DNA of 64,000 bases from Alphaproteobacteria bacterium (GCA_030739735.1 JASLYQ010000003.1:62001-126000), one strand, 5' to 3'. Counted from the first letter of the stretch, positions 47,553-56,645 are shown. A program made the numbers and translations. The notes: generated from the sequence alone by a model not told the origin.

Positions 47553-48158
47553 TTAGCCGATACGGGCGAGAATGTCCTCGGCGCGCGCCAGGTCGTCGGG
47601 TTTGTTGGCGTTGAAGAAAGGATCGTAGCGGTCTGCCTCGAAAGCGACCTCGGCCAGGCAATAGCGTGCGGTCCAGATATCGACCTTGCGGACACCTTCG
47701 TCCTGCATGGCGTGGCGCAGGTCTTCGCGCAAGACCACCGGCCAGAGCGCGAAGACCGGATGCACGCGCCCGTTCGAGCTAGCGCAGGCGATATCCGCGC
47801 CGTCTTCGATGGCAGCGGCGAGGCGCGCTACGAGATCGGCCGGAAAGATCGGTGCATCGGTGGCGAAACTCGCAACATGGCTGGCATGAGCCGCTGCCCA
47901 GTCCATCCCCGCCAAGACACCGGCTAGCGGTCCGGCATGGTTGGCGATGGTGTCGGCAATCACTGGCAGGCCAAAGGCCGCGAAGCGCGCCGCATCGCCA
48001 TTGGCATTGATCGCAAGCGTCGCGATCTGAGGCTCTGCGCGCGCGATGGCATGGGCGAGCAGGGGCTCGCCAGCCAGCTCGCACAAACACTTGTCGCCAC
48101 CTCCCATGCGCCGCGCCTTGCCCCCGGCAAGCAGCACGCCGGCGATACTACTCGGCAT
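47553..48158 (-). CDS. mobA: Molybdenum cofactor guanylyltransferase
   Basis: 201 residues. It attaches GMP to molybdopterin, giving the MGD cofactor used by DMSO-reductase-family enzymes such as formate dehydrogenase. The GTP-binding LLAGGKARRMGGGDKCL (9-25), ATDAPIFPADL and the NKPDDLARAE tail are canonical. It overlaps the end of fdhD by 11 bases. Full length. Confidence 0.93.
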   Translation of the reverse strand: MPSSIAGVLLAGGKARRMGGGDKCLCELAGEPLLAHAIARAEPQIATLAINANGDAARFAAFGLPVIADTIANHAGPLAGVLAGMDWAAAHASHVASFATDAPIFPADLVARLAAAIEDGADIACASSNGRVHPVFALWPVVLREDLRHAMQDEGVRKVDIWTARYCLAEVAFEADRYDPFFNANKPDDLARAEDILARIG

Positions 48159-49026
48159 CCTGGGGCTGGCTGCTTTTGCGCCGCACGTGCGCTGGCTCTT
48201 CCGCTACTGTCTCCGGGTCGGCGTCGAAGATGAGGCGGTGTTCGCCGGCCAGGGCGACGAAGCGCTTGCCGCGGGCGCGGCCGATCAGGGTAAGGTTGGC
48301 CTGGCGGGCGAGCTCAACGCCCCAGGCGGTGAAGCCTGAGCGTGAGACGAGGATGGGGATGCCCATCTGCACGGTCTTGATGACCATCTCACTGGTTAGC
48401 CGGCCGGTGGTGTAGAAGATCTTGTCGGCCGCTGCTACGTCGTGGGTGAACATGTAGCCGGCGACCTTGTCGACCGCATTATGGCGGCCGACATCTTCCA
48501 TGTAGAGTAGCGGTTTGTTTTCTCTCGCCAGGACACAGCCGTGAATCGCGCCGGCCTCGAGATAGAGGCTCGGTGTGGTGTTGATAATCTTGGCTAGGGC
48601 GTAGAGCCAGGAGGTGTGCAGGCTGCCTTGCGGCATGCACGTGTCTTCAAAATTCTCCATCAGGTCGCCGAACACGGTGCCCTGGGCGCAGCCCGAGGTG
48701 CGCGTCTTCTTTTTGAGCTTGTCTTCATAGTCGGTCTCGCGCGCGGTGCGCACTACGACTACGTCGACCTCCTCATCATACTCGATGGCGCTGATCTCGT
48801 CGTCGTCGCGCAGCATGCCCTGATTGCGCAGGAAGCCGACCGCCAGGTAATGGGGGTAATCCCCGATCGTCATCATGGTGACGATCTCCTGGGCATTGAG
48901 GAACAGCGTGAGCGGGCGCTCGACGATAACTCGCGTTTCGACTGCCTTGCCGCTCTGGTCGACACCGCGGACGGTCTCGGTGAGATGGGGAGCCTCGGGA
49001 ATGGGCTTAAGTTGGTAAGAGTCCAT
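48148..49026 (-). CDS. fdhD: Formate dehydrogenase accessory sulfurtransferase FdhD
   Basis: 292 residues from the ATG at 49026 (a GTG codon directly precedes it). It transfers sulfur from IscS to the Mo-bisMGD cofactor of formate dehydrogenase. The active-site cysteine is in TSGCAQGT (Cys113), a single-Cys form of the CxxC loop of E. coli FdhD. Also LYMEDVGRHNAVDK, TSEMVIK and SGFTAWGVELARQ. Divergent from the ferredoxin-domain gene (67 bases between starts). Confidence 0.94.
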   Translation of the reverse strand: MDSYQLKPIPEAPHLTETVRGVDQSGKAVETRVIVERPLTLFLNAQEIVTMMTIGDYPHYLAVGFLRNQGMLRDDDEISAIEYDEEVDVVVVRTARETDYEDKLKKKTRTSGCAQGTVFGDLMENFEDTCMPQGSLHTSWLYALAKIINTTPSLYLEAGAIHGCVLARENKPLLYMEDVGRHNAVDKVAGYMFTHDVAAADKIFYTTGRLTSEMVIKTVQMGIPILVSRSGFTAWGVELARQANLTLIGRARGKRFVALAGEHRLIFDADPETVAEEPAHVRRKSSQPQDAE

Positions 49027-49093
49027 CACGTCACTATGCCTCGGGTTCCACGCCTGTCAAACTGCGGGGCTGGGAGACGAGGGAGACGGACTG

Positions 49094-51064
49094 ATGAAGA
49101 TCGGCGGGCGCCGGGTGCTGGTTTGCGATTGCGCCGGCAGCATGGCGGTGGATGGCGAGGCGATCGCGCGCGCTTGCGAAGCTGATGCAGCGCCGCGGCT
49201 GCATTACGCGTTGTGCCGTGCCGATTTTGCCGCCTTTGAGGAAGCGGTGGGGCGCGGCGAGCCTTTGCTGGTGGCGTGTACACAAGAGGCACCACTGTTT
49301 TCCGAGGTGGCCGAAGATGCTGATATTGCCTTCCTCAACATTCGTGAGCGCGCCGGCTGGGCGCGCGAGGGCGATAGCGCCGGGGCGAAGGTGGCGGCCT
49401 TGCTTGCCGAAGCTGCCGTGCCCCAGCCACTGACGCCGGCCGTGACCTTCGAGTCCGCGGGCGAGGTTGTGGTCATCGGCCGGGACGAGCAGGTATTGGC
49501 CGCTGCGGAGCGGCTGTCTGGGCGGCTGTCTGTGCGCCTTCTGCTGGCGCCCGGGGTCGATGTGATGCCGCCGCTGCTGGCGCGCTTTCGCATCCACAGT
49601 GGGCAGGCGATATCAGCGAGCGGCCATCTCGGTGCCTTCTCACTGGTCGCAAACGGCTATGCAGATGCCGACCCCAGCTCCCGTAGTTGGCTGGCCTTCG
49701 GCCCACCTCGAGACGGCGCGACGCTCGACGCCGATCTAATCCTCGACCTGAGTGGTGGCACGCCGCTATTTCCAGCCCATGCCACGCGCGACGGCTATAT
49801 GCGCCCTGATCCGGGGGATCCGCTGGCGGTCGAGCGCGCTCTGTTTGATCTGGCGGATATGGTGGGCAAGTTCGACAAGCCCCGCTACGTCGCCTTCGAT
49901 GGCACCCTTTGTGCCCATAGCCGCAGCCGCAAAACGGGTTGCACGCGTTGTCTCGATGTCTGTCCCACCGGCGCCATCGTCCCGGCCGGGGACAGCATCG
50001 CCATTGACGCTGCGGTCTGTGCCGGCTGTGGTGGCTGCGAGACCGTCTGCCCGACAGGGGCCGTCGCCTATGCCCTGCCATCCGGCGAGACACTGACGGA
50101 TCGGCTGCGCGCCTTGCTCACCACCTACCGCCGGGCCGGCGGCGAGGCGCCCGTGCTGCTGCTGCACGACCTCGCCGAGGGCGAGGCCTTGATCGCCGCC
50201 ATCGCACGCTTCGGAGACGGGCTGCCGGCCAACGTCCTGCCCGTGGCACTCGACAGAACAACCGCATTGGCACCCGACGTTCTGTTGGCAGCTGCTGCTT
50301 TCGGGGCAGGGCGGGTGTTGATCCTTGTAGGCGGCCGTCAGGACGAGGCCCGGACTGGGCTCATGCAAGCCGTCTCGCTGTGCGAGTTCATCCTCCAAGG
50401 CTTCGGCTATGGCGCCGGGTGCATAAGGGTCATGGATGAGCGCAGCCCGGACGGGCTTGCCGTGGCGTTGTGGGAGGATGCCGAAACCTTGGCTTATACC
50501 GATTTCGCACCATTGGGCAGCAAACGAGAGCGTATTGGCTTGGCATTGGCGCATCTGCACTCTCACGCACCCCGGCCAGTGGATGACCTTGCCTTACCGG
50601 CCGGCGCTCCGTTTGGCGCTGTTCGCGTCGATGCCGAACGTTGCACGCTGTGCCAGTCCTGTGTCGGTGCCTGTCCGACCGGTGCCCTCTCGGACAATCC
50701 TGATCGGCCGCAGCTCGGCTTCACGGAGGCACTGTGCGTTCAATGTGGGCTGTGTCGAACAACCTGCCCGGAGGATGTTGTATCGCTAACACCGCGCCTG
50801 CTGTTTACGGCGGCGGCGCGCGAGCGGGTCATTTTGTACGAAGAGGAGCCATTCGCCTGCACTCGTTGCGGGAGGCCTTTCGGTGTGGTCTCGGTCGTCG
50901 AGCGCGTGTTGACGCAGCTCGCCAGGAATCCGTTGTTCGCGGGCGACGAGGCGGCACTCAATCGTGTCCGCATGTGTGAGGATTGCCGTGTCGCGGTGCA
51001 GTTCGAAGCCGAGGCGCCCATGGCCGGGCCGAACCGACCCTTGCCGCGGACGAGTGACGACTGA
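49094..51064 (+). CDS. Multi-cluster 4Fe-4S ferredoxin-domain protein of the formate dehydrogenase maturation locus
   Basis: 656 residues. The N-terminal half (1-270) has no known catalytic motif (VLVCDCAGSMAVDG, LLVACTQEAPLF). Then come two ferredoxin modules: about 282-325 (CTRCLDVCPTG, CAGCGGCETVCPTG) and about 515-560 (CTLCQSCVGACPTG, CVQCGLCRTTCPED), with a final CTRCGRPF...CEDC pair that may bind zinc. Such proteins are encoded beside fdhD/mobA in many alphaproteobacteria and are thought to move electrons during assembly or function of formate dehydrogenase. The catalytic subunit is not in the window. Confidence 0.88.
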   Translation: MKIGGRRVLVCDCAGSMAVDGEAIARACEADAAPRLHYALCRADFAAFEEAVGRGEPLLVACTQEAPLFSEVAEDADIAFLNIRERAGWAREGDSAGAKVAALLAEAAVPQPLTPAVTFESAGEVVVIGRDEQVLAAAERLSGRLSVRLLLAPGVDVMPPLLARFRIHSGQAISASGHLGAFSLVANGYADADPSSRSWLAFGPPRDGATLDADLILDLSGGTPLFPAHATRDGYMRPDPGDPLAVERALFDLADMVGKFDKPRYVAFDGTLCAHSRSRKTGCTRCLDVCPTGAIVPAGDSIAIDAAVCAGCGGCETVCPTGAVAYALPSGETLTDRLRALLTTYRRAGGEAPVLLLHDLAEGEALIAAIARFGDGLPANVLPVALDRTTALAPDVLLAAAAFGAGRVLILVGGRQDEARTGLMQAVSLCEFILQGFGYGAGCIRVMDERSPDGLAVALWEDAETLAYTDFAPLGSKRERIGLALAHLHSHAPRPVDDLALPAGAPFGAVRVDAERCTLCQSCVGACPTGALSDNPDRPQLGFTEALCVQCGLCRTTCPEDVVSLTPRLLFTAAARERVILYEEEPFACTRCGRPFGVVSVVERVLTQLARNPLFAGDEAALNRVRMCEDCRVAVQFEAEAPMAGPNRPLPRTSDD

Positions 51065-51325
51065 CCGGGATGCTGTTCGCGACAAGGGACTTCCGCACGG
51101 GTTAGAAAGAGCGCGGCTATGGCCTCGTCGATCACGCTCTTTGCAAGCATTGTGACGATGCTGCCACAGCAATCATCGATGCATTGGCGATAGGCATCCG
51201 GCTCGGCCGCGTCTTTCGGTTGGAGGTGCGCGAGCGGCGCCGCCATTGCGGTGAAAACCCCCAGATGGCTAAGATATAGCAGATAGCTGGAAACTCTTGT
51301 TGCGCTTCGCTAATCTGTCGCCGTG
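51065..51325. other. Intergenic region, no supported gene
   Basis: 261 bases between the ferredoxin-domain gene and the Sel1 protein. In many relatives a TorD-like chaperone or a small Tat protein follows here; I see no trace of either. A minus-strand frame from 51246 runs far into the ferredoxin gene and has no recognisable motif. Confidence 0.4.
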
Positions 51326-51793
51326 ATGATACGAATTTTCTTTGTTGCGCTGGTCCTGGCGCTTGCTGTTGCCCAATCCGGCCACGCCGCGGACGAGGCC
51401 TGGGCGGCTATCGAACGTGGCAATCTCGACACCGCCATCGCCGTTTGGCGACCGCGGGCGGCGCGAGGCGATGTCAACGCCATGCTCGGACTGGCACACG
51501 TTGCCGCGATGCAAAATGATGATGCGGCTGCCGCAGAATGGTACCGTCAGGCCGCCGTGCGCGGCAACGGGGAGGGCTGCGTGCTGCTCGCCAGCGCCTA
51601 TTTGGAAGGACGCGGCGTGCCTCGTGATCCGGTGCGCGCTTACGCCTGGTACGACTTGGCGGCGCGCCGTGGCCATGCCAACGCGGCGCAGGCACGGGAT
51701 TTTGCCGCCGAGTGGCTTAGCCCGGAGCAGGTTGGCTTGGCCCGCTCGATGATCGTCAGATGGCATGAGGACGATTTCGCCAGCGCCCGCTAG
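51326..51793 (+). CDS. Small exported Sel1-repeat protein
   Basis: 155 residues from the ATG at 51326 (GTG directly before). Signal peptide MIRIFFVALVLALAVAQSGHA, then Sel1-like repeats: AMLGLAHVAAMQNDDAAAAEWYRQAAVRG and LLASAYLEGRGVPRDPVRAYAWYDLAARRGH. These form a short alpha-solenoid, probably a periplasmic interaction module. The partner is unknown. The stop is 9 bases before the macro-domain ATG. Confidence 0.85.
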   Translation: MIRIFFVALVLALAVAQSGHAADEAWAAIERGNLDTAIAVWRPRAARGDVNAMLGLAHVAAMQNDDAAAAEWYRQAAVRGNGEGCVLLASAYLEGRGVPRDPVRAYAWYDLAARRGHANAAQARDFAAEWLSPEQVGLARSMIVRWHEDDFASAR

Positions 51794-51802
51794 GTGCCCT
51801 TC

Positions 51803-52267
51803 ATGAGCGGCCATTTGAGCCTCCTAGCCGCCGATATAACGATCCTTGCGGTCGACGCCATTGTCAATGCGGCAAACGAATCACTGTTGCCAGGTGGCGG
51901 TATGGACGGCGCCATCTGCCGTGTCGCAGGGCCGCGCCTGACCGGGGCTACCAGTTGCCAGCGGCACGGGTCATTCATACGCTGGCGCGACGGCAAGCAG
52001 GGCGAGCCGGAGGCGTTGGCTAACTGCTACCGCAACAGCCTCGTCCTGGCGGCTGAGAACGCCATCCGCAGCATCGCTTTTCCCGCTATATCAACAGGTA
52101 TTCACGAATTTTCTGCCGAACAGGCAGCGGCGATCGTGGTCGACGAACTGCGCGTTGGCCTCGAACGACATTCGACGATCGAGCAGGTGTTGATGGTCTC
52201 GTTCGGCGAGCGTGATCACACTATTCTGAGCCAAGCCTTGGCGGTGGCGGAAAGGAACGGCCCATGA
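51803..52267 (+). pseudogene. Macro-domain (ADP-ribose hydrolase-like) gene with an internal deletion and shifted frame
   Basis: Open for 154 codons but internally damaged. N-terminal DAIVNAANESLLPGGGMDGAI and C-terminal LANCYRNSLVLAAENAIRSIAFPAISTGI are normal for macro domains. Between them the expected GEA...GYxLPAxxVIHTVGP block is gone from the reading frame. Bases 51946-51981 still encode GYQLPAARVIHT but in the +2 frame, so a deletion shifted the frame and a second small deletion restored it. Roughly 25-30 residues, including part of the ADP-ribose pocket, are lost or scrambled. Overlaps cutA by 4 bases. Confidence 0.7.
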
Positions 52268-52581
52268 CGGATGCCATGCTGGTCTATGTCACGGCGAAGT
52301 CCCGTGACGAAGCCTTCGCCCTGGGTCGAGCGTGCGTCGAAGCGCGTCTGGCGGCATGCGCCAATGTCATTGACGGCATACATTCGGTCTATCGTTGGCA
52401 GGGTGCAGTGGAGGAGGCGGACGAAGCGGTACTGTTGTTAAAAACGCAAGGGTCTTGCCTGGAAGGCCTGACAAGGCTGATTCAGGTGCAGCACGCATAC
52501 GACTGCCCCTGCGTAGTGGCGGTTCCGGTGCTTGGCGGCAACCCGGATTATCTGGCCTGGATTGCAGAGTCCTGCGATTAG
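52264..52581 (+). CDS. cutA: Divalent-cation tolerance protein CutA
   Basis: 105 residues of the trimeric CutA1 fold: LVYVTAKSRDEAFALGRACVEARLAACANVI, SVYRWQGAVEEADEAVLLLKT and YDCPCVVAVPVLGGNPDYLAWI. It has been linked to copper tolerance, but the core function remains uncertain. Its ATG overlaps the end of the macro-domain frame (ATGA), so translation of the damaged gene may still matter for cutA expression. Confidence 0.93.
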   Translation: MTDAMLVYVTAKSRDEAFALGRACVEARLAACANVIDGIHSVYRWQGAVEEADEAVLLLKTQGSCLEGLTRLIQVQHAYDCPCVVAVPVLGGNPDYLAWIAESCD

Positions 52582-52744
52582 CTAGACGTAGTGGATCAGC
52601 GTTCCCATCAGGTCGTTGCGCCGCCAGCCTCGTCGCGAAGCTAGCCCCATCGTTCATCGCAATAACGTGTGTTCTCTCCATTCTGCATGATTCATGCGGA
52701 GGGTTCGCGAGCGAGGTCAAACTCGTCCCCAATCGGTGCGGTGG

Positions 52745-54079
52745 TCACACCTTTGCCAGGGCTTGATCGAGATCGGCGATAATGTCCTCGACGCTTTCGA
52801 TACCGATCGACAAGCGCACCACATCGGGCCCAGCTCCGGCACCGATCTGCTGCTCCTCGGTAAGCTGGCGGTGCGTCGTTGAGGCAGGATGCAAAATCAG
52901 GCTGCGCGTGTCGCCAATATTGGCGAGGTGAGAGAACATGTTCACCTCGTCGACAACGGTCAGGCCGGCGTCGAAACCGCCTTTGAGGCCGAAGGTGAAC
53001 ACCGCCCCGGCTCCCTTGGGCATGTATTTTTTGCCGAGCTCGTAATAGGGACTCGATTCCAGGCCCGAGTAGGACACCCAACTCACCTTGGGGTGCTCCT
53101 CGAGCCACTTGGCCACCGTTAGGCTGTTCGAGCAATGACGCTCCATGCGCAGTGGCAGTGTCTCAACGCCCTGGAGCAGGTTCCACGCCGCCGTCGGATT
53201 GAGGGTTGGGCCGTAATCGCGCAGGGCCACCGCGCGCACTTTCATGGTGAACCCGAAATCGCCGAAAGTCTCGGCGAAGACCAGGCCGTGATAGGCGGGG
53301 TCCGGCACTGAGAGGGCAGGGAACTTGTCGTTTTGGCGCCAATCAAACTTTCCAGATTCGACGACAATGCCGCCCATGGTGTTGCCATGGCCGCCTATGA
53401 ACTTGGTCGTCGAGTGCACCACCAGATCGGCCCCCCATGCGAAGGGCCGGCAGAGATAGGGCGAGGCCAGAGTGTTGTCGATCACCAGCGGAATGCCGTT
53501 CTCGTGCGCGATGGCTGCTACGGCCTCAAGATCGACAATGATGCCGCCGGGGTTGGCCAGGCCTTCGAGAAAGATGAACTTGACCTTGTCGGTCATCGCC
53601 TTCTGAAAATTTTCCGGGTCGGTCGGGTCGACGAAGTGACACTTCCAACCGAGCTTCGGAAAGCTGACACCAAACTGGGTGACCGAGCCGCCGTAGAGGT
53701 TACGCGAAGAGATGAACTCATCGCCCTGTTGCATGAGCGTTGCGGCGACTAGGAACTGGGCCGCATGTCCGCTCGCTGCTGCCACTGCGCCGCGTCCGCC
53801 TTCGAGCGCTGCCACGCGCTCCTCCAACACTGAAACGGTCGGATTGGTCATGCGCGAATAGACGTAGCCGAAGGTCTGTAGGTTGAACAGCGAGGCGGCA
53901 TGGTCGGCGTCATCGAAGACGTACGATGTCGTCTGGTATATCGGTGTCGAGCGCGCGCCGGTGGTCGGATCCGGCCGCGCACCGGCGTGGACCGCCAAGG
54001 TCTCCATGCCGAAGGCTCGCGGCGTTTCCTTGCCGCCTGGAACGTTCGAGACGACTTCGTCGATGGGGGTGCTGCTCAT
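52745..54079 (-). CDS. metY: O-acetylhomoserine (thiol)-lyase / aminocarboxypropyltransferase
   Basis: 444 residues. A PLP enzyme of the Cys/Met metabolism family that makes homocysteine from O-acetylhomoserine and sulfide (or methionine from methanethiol). N-terminal TLAVHAGARPDPTTGARSTP, NPTVSVLEERVAALEGG and PLP lysine Lys226 in VHSTTKFIGGHGN. The acceptor may be acetyl- or succinylhomoserine. It is the last gene of a minus-strand string with two CoA-binding proteins and an enoyl-CoA hydratase. Confidence 0.94.
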   Translation of the reverse strand: MSSTPIDEVVSNVPGGKETPRAFGMETLAVHAGARPDPTTGARSTPIYQTTSYVFDDADHAASLFNLQTFGYVYSRMTNPTVSVLEERVAALEGGRGAVAAASGHAAQFLVAATLMQQGDEFISSRNLYGGSVTQFGVSFPKLGWKCHFVDPTDPENFQKAMTDKVKFIFLEGLANPGGIIVDLEAVAAIAHENGIPLVIDNTLASPYLCRPFAWGADLVVHSTTKFIGGHGNTMGGIVVESGKFDWRQNDKFPALSVPDPAYHGLVFAETFGDFGFTMKVRAVALRDYGPTLNPTAAWNLLQGVETLPLRMERHCSNSLTVAKWLEEHPKVSWVSYSGLESSPYYELGKKYMPKGAGAVFTFGLKGGFDAGLTVVDEVNMFSHLANIGDTRSLILHPASTTHRQLTEEQQIGAGAGPDVVRLSIGIESVEDIIADLDQALAKV

Positions 54080-54085
54080 GGATAT

Positions 54086-54643
54086 CTACCTTGGGGGTCT
54101 GAGGGTCTTAGCGGATATGATAGCGGAATTGATGCCGCTCCAGCTCAACTCACCAGACAAGCGGGCATACTCGATTTTCGGGCAGCGGTTCATGACCACC
54201 TCGAGGCCCGCAGCCTCGGCCAGTTCGGCTGCCTTGTCGTTGCGCACCGTCAGCTGCATCCACAGTACCTTTATGCCCTTCTCATCCTTGTTGGCGATCA
54301 CTTCCTTAGTGATTTCCAGAGCTTCCTCTGAGGTGCGGAAGATATCGACCATATCGAGCTTGTCGGGCACATCTAAAATGCTGGCATGGACCTTTTCACC
54401 GAGGATTTCCTCGCCGGCCCGGGCCGGGTTTACTGGAATCACGCGATAGCCCTTCTTGGTCAGGTACTTCATCGCGTAAAAGCTCGGCCGCTTCCAGTGG
54501 GTGCTGGCACCAACCATGGCAAAGGTGCGGATGCTGGTTAGGATGCGGCGCAGCTTTTCATCCGTATAGAAATCATGCTGCGGTAAATAGATGAGGTTGT
54601 TGTCGCTGGTCTCGCGCGCGAGGGGCAATACTATGTCGGCCAC
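54086..54643 (-). CDS. CoA-binding domain protein (YccU-like), copy 1
   Basis: 185 residues from a GTG. Rossmann-type CoA-binding domain: FAMVGASTHWKRPSFYAMKYLTKKG, VNPARAGEEILGEKVHASI, DIFRTSEEALEITKEVI and a final MNRCPKIEY. The family binds CoA or related nucleotides; the role is unknown. It lies 6 bases upstream of metY, a pairing common in alphaproteobacteria. It is paralogous to the next upstream gene. Confidence 0.9.
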   Translation of the reverse strand: MADIVLPLARETSDNNLIYLPQHDFYTDEKLRRILTSIRTFAMVGASTHWKRPSFYAMKYLTKKGYRVIPVNPARAGEEILGEKVHASILDVPDKLDMVDIFRTSEEALEITKEVIANKDEKGIKVLWMQLTVRNDKAAELAEAAGLEVVMNRCPKIEYARLSGELSWSGINSAIISAKTLRPPR

Positions 54644-54711
54644 CTTGTGATGTTCTAGTTTGGAAGTGGGATGTCTCGCAAACGGCAGTAATATCTAAAC
54701 TGTGGCGATAC

Positions 54712-55173
54712 CTAGGCTGCGGCGCTACGGCTGTCAACTTTGCGTTGGTCGGGTCCGCCGAGCAGGCGGAAGTGCTCGGTCTTTATGCAGCGATCGACGA
54801 TGATTTCTATGCCGGCATCCGTAGCCTTGGCGGCGGCTTTATCGTTGCGCACGCCCTGCTGCAGCCAGATTACTTTGGCGCCGACGGCGATCGTCTGATC
54901 GACGATGTTGGCGACCGCATCGGAACGGCGAAAGACATTGACCAGATCGATCGGTTTTTCGATATTGGCAAGGCTACCGTGAACTGGACGACCCAGTATT
55001 TCCCCATCCACCGCATTCGGGTTCACTGGGTAGATACGATATCCCATCGCTTGGAGGTATTGCATGATGCGGCAACTCGGCCGTTCCCAGTCGGTGCTGG
55101 CACCGACCACCGCGATGGCCCGCGTCCGGCTAAGAATACGGGTCAGACGGGTGTCGTCGTCGCTGCCGCTCAT
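54712..55173 (-). CDS. CoA-binding domain protein (YccU-like), copy 2
   Basis: 153 residues: IAVVGASTDWERPSCRIMQYLQAMG, VNPNAVDGEILGRPVHGSL, VFRRSDAVANIVDQTI and VDRCIKTEH. It is clearly a paralog of the neighbouring gene, shorter at the N-terminus. Its ATG overlaps the enoyl-CoA hydratase stop (ATGA), so it is expressed with that enzyme. The two copies are 68 bases apart. Confidence 0.9.
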   Translation of the reverse strand: MSGSDDDTRLTRILSRTRAIAVVGASTDWERPSCRIMQYLQAMGYRIYPVNPNAVDGEILGRPVHGSLANIEKPIDLVNVFRRSDAVANIVDQTIAVGAKVIWLQQGVRNDKAAAKATDAGIEIIVDRCIKTEHFRLLGGPDQRKVDSRSAAA

Positions 55174-55976
55174 TCGCCGCGCCAGACCGGCTTGCGTTTC
55201 TCCAGAAAGGCGTCGATGCCTTCCTCGGCGTCGCGCTTGAGCATATTCTCGGTCATCACCTGGGCGGTATAGGCATAGGCGTCGTCGAGCGGCATCTCGA
55301 GCTGCCGATAGAACGCCTCCTTGCCGATGGCAAGGCTGACGGGCGATTTGTTGGCAATTTGGCCGGCCAGGCCTGCAACTGTTTCATCCAGGTCATCCGG
55401 TGTCACGACGCGATTGATCAGGCCGTTTTGGCGCGCGGTTTCGGCGTCAACCATGTCGCCGGTCAGTAGCATTTCCATCGCCGCCTTGCGGCCGGTGACG
55501 CGGCTCAGCGCAACCATCGGTGTCGAGCAGAACAAGCCGATCTTGACGCCCGGCGTGGCAAATTGCGCAGCGCTCGACGCTATTGCAAGGTCGCAGGTCG
55601 AGACCAGCTGGCAGCCGGCCGCCGTGGCGATGCCGTGCACCTTGGCGATGACCGGTTTGGGCAGGCGCGTGATGGTGATCATCAGGCGGCTGCATTGGGT
55701 GAACAGCGCCTCGTAGGTCTGGCGCGACGGATCAGAGCGGATCTCCTTGAGGTCGTGACCAGCGCAGAAACCTGGGCCGGCTCCGGCAATCACCACGACC
55801 TTGACCGAGTTGTCTTTGGCAATGGCATCGAGCGCCGCCTGCAGGCTGGTCATCAGGCCGACCGAGAGCGCATTGCGCGCTTGCGGGCGATTAAGCGTGA
55901 TGATGGTGACGCCGTCGGCTCCATCTTCGCGCAAGACCAAATTTTCTGCGGCTTGCTCCGCGGTCGCGGTTGACAT
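55170..55976 (-). CDS. Enoyl-CoA hydratase/isomerase family protein (crotonase)
   Basis: 268 residues. Crotonase fold with oxyanion-hole segments LNRPQARNALS and AGPGFCAGHDLKEI, then KVHGIATAAGCQLVSTCDLAIAS. The active-site glutamates of classical hydratases are not clearly in place (AGCQLVSTCD where many have AGGGxELA), so substrate and exact reaction (hydratase, isomerase or other) are open. It begins the ECH-CoAbinding-CoAbinding-metY run. Confidence 0.88.
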   Translation of the reverse strand: MSTATAEQAAENLVLREDGADGVTIITLNRPQARNALSVGLMTSLQAALDAIAKDNSVKVVVIAGAGPGFCAGHDLKEIRSDPSRQTYEALFTQCSRLMITITRLPKPVIAKVHGIATAAGCQLVSTCDLAIASSAAQFATPGVKIGLFCSTPMVALSRVTGRKAAMEMLLTGDMVDAETARQNGLINRVVTPDDLDETVAGLAGQIANKSPVSLAIGKEAFYRQLEMPLDDAYAYTAQVMTENMLKRDAEEGIDAFLEKRKPVWRGE

Positions 55977-56103
55977 CTTCTGGGGGCTCCTCGATTTCAG
56001 CCAAGTGGGGCAGATTAGCGGTTTGTCTCAGCGGCTGCTACGATGGTATAAGGTATTATATTACCTATAAGTTAAAGTCCTGCAATCATGAATAAAATCT
56101 TCA

Positions 56104-56132
56104 TTGACAGACAAATTTCTGCGGCCATACTG
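56104..56132 (+). promoter_or_regulatory. Candidate sigma-70 promoter for rplM-rpsI
   Basis: A perfect -35 TTGACA (56104-56109) is followed after 16-17 bases by CATACTG (56126-56132) as a -10-like element, about 46 bases before the rplM ATG. The surrounding 56040-56120 stretch is AT-rich, unlike its neighbours. It was read by eye only. Confidence 0.5.
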
Positions 56133-56177
56133 CGCGCCTTACGACCCGACTGACACTGTGAACCGGACAGCGCTGTT

Positions 56178-56642
56178 ATGAAGACCTATTCAGTCAAGCT
56201 GAGCGACGTGGAGCAGGGCTGGTTTGTGATCGACGCCGAGGGCGTGGTGCTTGGTCGCCTCGCCACTGAGATCGCCCGCCGCCTGCGTGGCAAGCACAAG
56301 CCGACCTTCACTCCGAACATGGACTGCGGCGACAATATAGTCGTGGTTAATGCCGAGAAAGTGCGCCTGACCGGTGCCAAGCGGGACAAGAAGGTTCACC
56401 AGTGGCATACCGGCTATCCCGGCGGTATCAAGTCACGCACTTATGGTGTCATTCTCGAAGGCGCGCATCCGGAGCGGGTGATCGAGCTAGCGGTGAAGCG
56501 CATGATTCCGCGCGGGCCTTTGGGCCGAACCCAGATGGGCAAGCTGCACATCTATGCTGGCGACGAGCATCCGCACGAGGCGCAAAAGCCAGAGAGTCTG
56601 GATTTTGCTGCCCAGAACCCGAAGAATGCGAGGAGCGGGTAA
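56178..56642 (+). CDS. rplM: 50S ribosomal protein L13
   Basis: 154 residues: [51 protein letters not shown] and the conserved [21 protein letters not shown]. It is an early-assembling large-subunit protein. It is followed 3 bases later by rpsI, the universal bacterial rplM-rpsI pair. Full length and intact. Confidence 0.98.
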   Translation: MKTYSVKLSDVEQGWFVIDAEGVVLGRLATEIARRLRGKHKPTFTPNMDCGDNIVVVNAEKVRLTGAKRDKKVHQWHTGYPGGIKSRTYGVILEGAHPERVIELAVKRMIPRGPLGRTQMGKLHIYAGDEHPHEAQKPESLDFAAQNPKNARSG

Positions 56643-56645
56643 CCG

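Noticed and set aside
50740-51246. 168-codon minus-strand frame past the ferredoxin gene
   Set aside because: It lies mostly antisense to a well-supported gene with strong cysteine motifs; no recognisable domain.
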